From an uncultured Oscillospiraceae bacterium (GTDB lineage Bacteria > Bacillota > Clostridia > Oscillospirales > Acutalibacteraceae): a stretch of 18,464 nt of DNA. The stretch lies in assembly GCA_900544515.1 (NCBI GenBank), contig UQVI01000015.1, forward strand, positions 1 to 18,464. Direction: 5' to 3'. How positions within the stretch are numbered: the stretch's first letter is position 1; every line of letters begins with the position of its first letter. A program made the position numbers and the translations under genes. The notes under the pieces were generated by a model. It was not told the DNA's origin. It did not search any database and worked only from the letters and a program-made list of their open reading frames with translations. Below are positions 13,799-18,464 of the stretch, piece by piece.

Positions 13799-15040
13799 GT
13801 GATTATTATTTTTAAGTATACAAAAAAACTCATATCATTCCTATCTGCTGTTATAATTCTTGTAATTATGGCAGTTCCATTTTCGGTTCAGGCAGCATCT
13901 GAAAGCACTTTAAGAAATTCCGTAGTTTCAATCGCTGAAAACGAAATTGGCTACACAGGTACATCATCCTATTCAAAATATGGTGACTGGTACGGCTATC
14001 AGGGCTCATGGTGTACTACCTTTGTGTTCTGGTGCTTTAATGAAGCAGGCAGCGACAACGGTGTCAAGCTGTTAGGTACAAGTATTCCCAACGGCGGAAA
14101 TTGCAACAGTATGATAAGCTGGTTTTCAAATAAAGACAGATACTATAAACGCTCAAGCGGATATACACCAAAAGCAGGTGATCTCGTATTTTTTGACTGG
14201 AGCGGCAATGGATCCTCACAGCATGTAGGAATTGTTACAGGTACATCAGGAAGCACTGTATACACCGTTGAGGGAAACTGCTCAGGCAAGGTAAAATCAA
14301 GAACGTATACATCAAGCGGCTCAAAGCCATATAACAATATCAGCGCAATTATGGGTTACGGTGTACCAAGTTATTCTTCTTCAGGCAGTTCAGGAGGACA
14401 ACCACCTAAGACAACAAAGAAAAACGCCACCACTAAAGCACACAGCAATTACGAAACAACAAAGAAGAATAATCAGCAGCAAAACACCACAAACAGTACC
14501 ACAGCAAAGAATAACGAGACAACAACTGAAAAAATAACCAAGAAAGAAACAACAGAATCCATTAAACTTGACAGCCTTGATATACACGCCTCTAACTATG
14601 ATCTTCAGATTGGCGATACGATTAAGCTTAACTATTCTGTCGAGCCGACCGATGCACCTGCCGTTGTAGGATATTTCTGTGACGAAGAAGGAATTATTGA
14701 AATCGGAAACAATGGTGATATAAAGGCCATCGGTTCAGGCACAGCCACCGTTGTTGTATGTGCAAACAACGAGCTTTACAAGCAATGTGACTTTACCGTC
14801 ACAGAGGCTGTGGCACAGGTTACAACGAAACAAGTCAAAGAAAGAAAGGTAGTAGGCACCACGCAGACAGAGATTGTTACAACAGAAAAAAATGTTCAGA
14901 CTGTGCTGACTCATATGGGTATGAATGTAAATGAACTCAGCCAGAACAAGCAACTGTATATCATACCCCTTACGATTATTGCTGTAACATTTTTCATTTC
15001 TTTTTTTGTTGCTCTGGCAAAAAGAGTTAAGCAAAAATAA
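13799..15040 (+). CDS. Secreted, membrane-anchored CHAP-BIG2 cell-wall hydrolase
   Basis: The 413-residue protein has a signal peptide (KKLISFLSAVIILVIMAVPFSVQA, to about residue 32 in this frame). A CHAP domain follows (about 38-190) with catalytic Cys72 in GSWCTTFVFW, His142 in SQHVGIVTG and Glu158 in VEGNCSG. Then come a Ser/Gly and Thr/Lys-rich linker (192-254), a BIG2-type Ig-like domain (256-335) ending SGTATVVVCANN, and a C-terminal transmembrane helix (about 386-405) with basic residues. CHAP enzymes cleave peptidoglycan as amidases or endopeptidases. The start is unsettled: GAGGTGAT covers GTG 13799, and initiation may be from this GTG or from a non-standard ATT at 13805 or 13808. 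It is first of three genes on the plus strand. Confidence 0.9.
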   Translation: MIIIFKYTKKLISFLSAVIILVIMAVPFSVQAASESTLRNSVVSIAENEIGYTGTSSYSKYGDWYGYQGSWCTTFVFWCFNEAGSDNGVKLLGTSIPNGGNCNSMISWFSNKDRYYKRSSGYTPKAGDLVFFDWSGNGSSQHVGIVTGTSGSTVYTVEGNCSGKVKSRTYTSSGSKPYNNISAIMGYGVPSYSSSGSSGGQPPKTTKKNATTKAHSNYETTKKNNQQQNTTNSTTAKNNETTTEKITKKETTESIKLDSLDIHASNYDLQIGDTIKLNYSVEPTDAPAVVGYFCDEEGIIEIGNNGDIKAIGSGTATVVVCANNELYKQCDFTVTEAVAQVTTKQVKERKVVGTTQTEIVTTEKNVQTVLTHMGMNVNELSQNKQLYIIPLTIIAVTFFISFFVALAKRVKQK

Positions 15041-15064
15041 TACTTTATAATCAGAGGAAAGAAT

Positions 15065-16942
15065 ATGAAATTTAAAAACGGAGAAATAAAAGGTACAATA
15101 AAGAAATGGTTACTTGCATTTATTGATATGGCATTTTTTGCGTTTTCAAATTTTGCAATCTGCTATATAATAAACGGCGGAGGTTTCAGCCATTTCACTT
15201 ATGACGGTGTACTTCTTAACGCCTATCATTTAATAGGTCTCAGTATTATTGTTGCAATTGTAAATTACTATTTTAAGCTGTATAAAAGCATCTGGACTTT
15301 TGCCAGCACAAAAGAAATCATAAACTGTGTTGCAGCAGCATTCTTTGATACAATTGCTCTTTATCTTGTTGATAAGCTGATATTCAAGCTCATTCTGGAT
15401 CGTACAATTCTTCCGTTATACGCATATGCGCTGAACTTTATTTTGCTTATCTTCTTTTTCTGCCTTCCCAGAATCGGATATCGTATTTTACGCCGTGAAT
15501 TCAGCATACACACAGTATCCAAAAAAAATCACATTAAAAACGTTATGATTGTCGGTGCAGGCTATATGGGCAATACAATTATTGACTATCTGAACTCCAA
15601 TCAGTATGACAAATACAAACCGGTAGTTGCAGTAGATGATAATCCTCAGAAAAAAGGTAAAAGACTTCAGGGCATAAAAATTGCAGGCAGCTGTGATGAA
15701 ATCCCTGAAATTGTGAAAGAATATGATGTGGATGAAATCATTATCTGCTTCCCTTCAGCAACCAAAAAAAGACAGAATGAAGTAACAAAAATTGCTGTAT
15801 CAACAGGTAAAAATGTAAAAGCTACACCGTCAATGGAGGAGATCCTTCAGGACAATACAAAAATGCACCGCATCCGTAATATTGATATTACCGACCTGCT
15901 TGCTCGTGATGAGGTTAAGCTGGATATAAGAGTGTGCCGATACCTGATTGACAAAACCATTCTTGTAACAGGCGGAGGCGGCTCAATCGGTGCCGAGCTC
16001 TGCAAGCAATGTGCACGCTATAAACCAAAAACGATTGTTATTTTTGATATCTATGAAAACTGTGCTTTTGAGCTTGCAAATGAGCTCAGGGAATCCTATG
16101 GAGACAGCATAAGCATTCAGGTAAGAATCGGTTCAGTCCGTGATTTATACAGACTTGAGGAAGTATTTGAAGAATTCCATCCGGATGTCGTATTCCATGC
16201 TGCTGCTCACAAGCACGTACCTCTTATGGAGGACTCACCGTGTGAGGCAGTGAAAAACAATGTATTCGGCACATACAATGTTGCTTTGACTGCAGACAAG
16301 TTTAATGTGCCGAAAATGGTTATCCTTTCAACAGATAAGGCAGTTAACCCTACAAACGTAATGGGTGCTACAAAAAGAATTACGGAAATCATTGTTCAGT
16401 ATATGAATGAGGTAAGCAAAACAACGAAGTATGCCGCTGTACGCTTTGGAAATGTACTCGGCTCTCACGGCTCCGTTATACCGATATTCAAAAAGCAGAT
16501 TGAAAAAGGCGGTCCTGTACGTGTAACACATCCGGACATTACAAGATACTTTATGACTATACCTGAGGCAGCTCAGCTCGTATGCCAGGCAGGAGGTCTG
16601 GCCAAAGGCGGAGAGGTATTTGTGCTGGATATGGGAGAGCCTGTTAAAATTATGGACCTGGCTGAAAATCTTATCAGACTGTCAGGCTTTACCGTTGAGG
16701 AAATAGGAATTGAAATAACAGGACTTAGACCCGGTGAAAAGCTCTATGAGGAGCTTGCAATGGAGGATGAATTAAAAACACGTCAGAAAACTGCCAATGA
16801 AAAAATCTTTGTGAATAAGCCTGTTGTAATTGATAAAGAAGAGTTTGTACGTATGATTGACAGCTTAAGTGAGATTAATGATGATAATGTCCGTGAAAAA
16901 CTTCAGCAGTTTGTATCAAGCTATCATCCTGCCGAAAACTAA
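15065..16942 (+). CDS. CapD/WbpM-like nucleoside-diphosphate-sugar dehydratase
   Basis: The 625-residue protein has four N-terminal membrane helices (about 12-36, 54-72, 86-104, 118-137). It then has a CoA-binding-like Rossmann unit (GAGYMG, 164-169) and a SDR-type Rossmann domain with GGGGSIG (303-309), HAAAHKHVP (378-386), STDK (422-425) and M433-G-A-T-K437 in place of the classical YxxxK. This is the architecture of WbpM/CapD/PglF-type UDP-GlcNAc 4,6-dehydratases, which supply 4-keto-6-deoxy sugars for capsule, O-antigen or protein glycans at the membrane. Its length of about 625 matches full-length family members. AGAGG stands 7 bases before the ATG, 24 bases after the CHAP gene. It probably provides a surface-polymer sugar; the final sugar is not known. 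Confidence 0.93.
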   Translation: MKFKNGEIKGTIKKWLLAFIDMAFFAFSNFAICYIINGGGFSHFTYDGVLLNAYHLIGLSIIVAIVNYYFKLYKSIWTFASTKEIINCVAAAFFDTIALYLVDKLIFKLILDRTILPLYAYALNFILLIFFFCLPRIGYRILRREFSIHTVSKKNHIKNVMIVGAGYMGNTIIDYLNSNQYDKYKPVVAVDDNPQKKGKRLQGIKIAGSCDEIPEIVKEYDVDEIIICFPSATKKRQNEVTKIAVSTGKNVKATPSMEEILQDNTKMHRIRNIDITDLLARDEVKLDIRVCRYLIDKTILVTGGGGSIGAELCKQCARYKPKTIVIFDIYENCAFELANELRESYGDSISIQVRIGSVRDLYRLEEVFEEFHPDVVFHAAAHKHVPLMEDSPCEAVKNNVFGTYNVALTADKFNVPKMVILSTDKAVNPTNVMGATKRITEIIVQYMNEVSKTTKYAAVRFGNVLGSHGSVIPIFKKQIEKGGPVRVTHPDITRYFMTIPEAAQLVCQAGGLAKGGEVFVLDMGEPVKIMDLAENLIRLSGFTVEEIGIEITGLRPGEKLYEELAMEDELKTRQKTANEKIFVNKPVVIDKEEFVRMIDSLSEINDDNVREKLQQFVSSYHPAEN

Positions 16943-16960
16943 TATAACCGATTCATCTTT

Positions 16961-16966
16961 GGAGAG
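16961..16966 (+). promoter_or_regulatory. Ribosome binding site for the potassium transporter
   Basis: GGAGAG lies 10 bases before the TTG at 16977 (7 before ATT 16974). The in-frame ATG/GTG codons further upstream at 16869-16887 lie inside the preceding gene and have no such site, so they are unlikely starts. Confidence 0.6.
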
Positions 16967-16976
16967 TCAGATCATT

Positions 16977-18371
16977 TTGGAAGATAAAAGCAATACAGAA
17001 AAATCCGGATTAAAAAAAATAAAAAAGAATAGAAATTATTATACATCGTACCCCAAAATGGTGGCACTGAGCTTCTTTGCAATTATTATTATCGGTACAA
17101 TTTTACTGATGCTGCCTGTTTCGATAAAGGAAGGCAGTGTAAGCTTTTTGGACGCACTGTTTACAGCTACCTCCGCCACCTGTGTAACGGGCTTAGTTGT
17201 ATTCGATACGTTTACGAAATGGACGCTGTTTGGTCAAATTGTAATACTATGTATGATACAGATTGGCGGACTGGGATTTATTACAATCATCACAATGCTT
17301 TCAAGGTTTTTGAAAAAGAAGGTCAGCCTGAGAGAAAAGCTGATGCTCAAGGAAAGCTTTGGCAGTATTCCTACAGGAGACTCAAAAAAAATTGTCAGAG
17401 TTGTGCTTGGCGGAACTGTGATTTTTGAGGTTCTCGGAGCGGCAATATTATGCACGCAATTCATTCCGGATATGGGATTAAAAAACGGACTTTACACCTC
17501 CGTATTTCTTTCCGTTTCTTCCTTCTGTAACGCAGGCTTTGATGTACTGGGAAGAATTCAGCCGGGCTCATCTCTTATAACCGTCAATACAAATCCTGTA
17601 ATCCTTTTAACGATTGCGATGCTTATTATTGTCGGCGGAATCGGCTTTATCGTATGGGATGATATTGTACAGCGTAAATTCAGAATTAAAAGATACAGTC
17701 TTCACACAAAGCTCACTTTAATTACAACTGCCGTACTGCTTGTTGGCGGAACAATACTCTACTATATTTTTGAACACAACAACACCTTTTCGGATTTTTC
17801 AGAAGGACAAAAAGTATTAAATGCTTTCTTTGCCAGCACAACGCCTAGAACTGCAGGCTTTAACAGTGTGCCGAATGCAGAGCTGTCGGCTCCGTCAAAG
17901 CTGATAACATATATTCTGATGCTTATAGGCGGTTCAACAGGCTCTACTGCAGGCGGTATAAAAACAGCTACAATCGCCGTACTGTTTTTATGTGCTGCAG
18001 CAACGCTTCGCAATTCAAGAGAAATTGAAATTTTCGGAAAAAGAATTACTGTTGATGTAATCAGAAAAGCTGTATCCATTGTAATCATCAATCTTACAGA
18101 GGTATTCATAGCATCAACTATTATAACAATATGCCAGCCTGAGCTTTTATACTCCGACATTCTGTTTGAATGTATATCTGCAATCGGAACGGTAGGTATG
18201 AGCACAGGAATCACGTCATCGCTGGAGCTTTTGCCTAAGATTATAATCACTCTTATGATGTTTGTGGGCAGAATCACATCTCTTGTTTTTGCATTTATGT
18301 TTATTCTTGAGACAAACAAGAATGGCAGCAGAAGCTCACAGAAACCGAAAGGCAATCTGTTTATCGGATAG
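16977..18371 (+). CDS. KtrB/TrkH-family potassium uptake channel subunit
   Basis: The 464-residue protein has four M1-pore-M2 repeats, giving eight membrane helices. Each pore loop keeps its filter glycine: TCVTG (68-72), FCNAGF (183-188), PRTAGF (290-295) and IGTVGMS (403-409). These are the selectivity filters of Ktr/Trk K+ channels, which need a cytosolic RCK subunit (KtrA/TrkA) not present here; the contig ends 93 bases later. The length fits KtrB (about 450). The C-terminal GRITSLVFAF departs from the usual GR(V/I)GPLT. An open frame begins at GTG 16869, 74 bases inside the previous gene, but the ribosome binding site at 16961-16966 points to TTG 16977. It is third in the plus-strand operon. 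Confidence 0.93.
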   Translation: MEDKSNTEKSGLKKIKKNRNYYTSYPKMVALSFFAIIIIGTILLMLPVSIKEGSVSFLDALFTATSATCVTGLVVFDTFTKWTLFGQIVILCMIQIGGLGFITIITMLSRFLKKKVSLREKLMLKESFGSIPTGDSKKIVRVVLGGTVIFEVLGAAILCTQFIPDMGLKNGLYTSVFLSVSSFCNAGFDVLGRIQPGSSLITVNTNPVILLTIAMLIIVGGIGFIVWDDIVQRKFRIKRYSLHTKLTLITTAVLLVGGTILYYIFEHNNTFSDFSEGQKVLNAFFASTTPRTAGFNSVPNAELSAPSKLITYILMLIGGSTGSTAGGIKTATIAVLFLCAAATLRNSREIEIFGKRITVDVIRKAVSIVIINLTEVFIASTIITICQPELLYSDILFECISAIGTVGMSTGITSSLELLPKIIITLMMFVGRITSLVFAFMFILETNKNGSRSSQKPKGNLFIG

Positions 18372-18417
18372 TATAGTTTAGCAAACTGAATATCGACAGC
18401 CTGAAGATGCAAAAAAT

Positions 18418-18462
18418 AGGCATAACTGCACATTTTTTCTCTTGCCATACGACAGTATGCCT
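18418..18462 (+). repeat. Imperfect hairpin after the potassium transporter gene
   Basis: AGGCATAACTG (18418-18428) pairs with CAGTATGCCT (18453-18462) with one bulged base, around a loop of 24 bases that holds a T run. No T tract can be seen beyond the stem because the contig ends, so a terminator role is unproved. Confidence 0.3.
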
Positions 18463-18464
18463 GC

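Noticed and set aside
14600..14800. BIG2-type domain as a phage or intimin-like adhesin
   Set aside because: A single Ig-like unit between a CHAP domain and a membrane anchor fits a wall-associated hydrolase, and there are no phage genes around it.
17762..18448. A 228-codon minus-strand open frame
   Set aside because: It lies antisense to the KtrB/TrkH gene, shows no domain or ribosome binding site, and its composition mirrors codon bias on the other strand.

Overview
The window looks like one metagenomic or draft contig from a low-GC Gram-positive gut anaerobe of the class Clostridia (Ruminococcus/Oscillospiraceae- or Lachnospiraceae-like). The evidence is A+T-rich sequence, strong AGGAGG-type ribosome binding sites, TTGACA/TATAAT promoters, a lipobox lipoprotein, a secreted CHAP protein with a Thr/Lys-rich linker, and a KtrB/TrkH potassium transporter. 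The genus is inference. Bases 1-33 are not biological: they match the Illumina Nextera read-1 transposase adapter, so the contig begins with untrimmed adapter fused to a truncated gene.

Layout. (i) 34-1400, minus strand: a compact operon of a P-loop kinase-like ATPase, a small membrane protein (ATGA overlap), a Cys/His-rich small protein, and the first codons of a gene cut by the adapter. (ii) 1681-2031, minus: an ArsC/Spx-family thioredoxin-fold protein with its own promoter, a palindrome and a terminator. (iii) 2134-8652, minus: a four-gene operon of a GH123_N/DUF6067-like glycosidase, a GH29 alpha-L-fucosidase, an exported metallophosphoesterase and a GH16 lipoprotein. (iv) 8760-11945, plus: an AraC-type regulator followed 4 bp later by a GH31 glycosidase whose reading frame is broken near its start. 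(v) 12000-13592, minus: a cytosolic beta-lactamase-fold serine hydrolase, convergent with GH31 across a bidirectional terminator. (vi) 13799-18371, plus: a CHAP-BIG2 membrane-anchored wall hydrolase, a CapD/WbpM-like nucleotide-sugar dehydratase and a KtrB/TrkH potassium channel subunit, behind a near-consensus promoter.

How the genes work together (inference). The AraC regulator sits between the divergent glycosidase units and probably controls both. The set contains an outside endo-type enzyme (GH16 lipoprotein) and three enzymes without signal peptides (GH29, GH123-like, GH31). This fits external cleavage of a fucosylated, hexosamine-containing glycan, such as a mucin O-glycan or a similar host or microbial polymer, with trimming inside the cell. 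No transporter is encoded here, so import must come from elsewhere. Region (vi) is envelope biology: peptidoglycan cleavage, sugar-nucleotide supply for a surface polymer, and turgor/K+ uptake.

No rRNA, tRNA, CRISPR array, insertion sequence or phage gene was seen. There is no gene-free stretch longer than 300 bases. The longest is 1401-1680, which holds a minus-strand promoter and a terminator.
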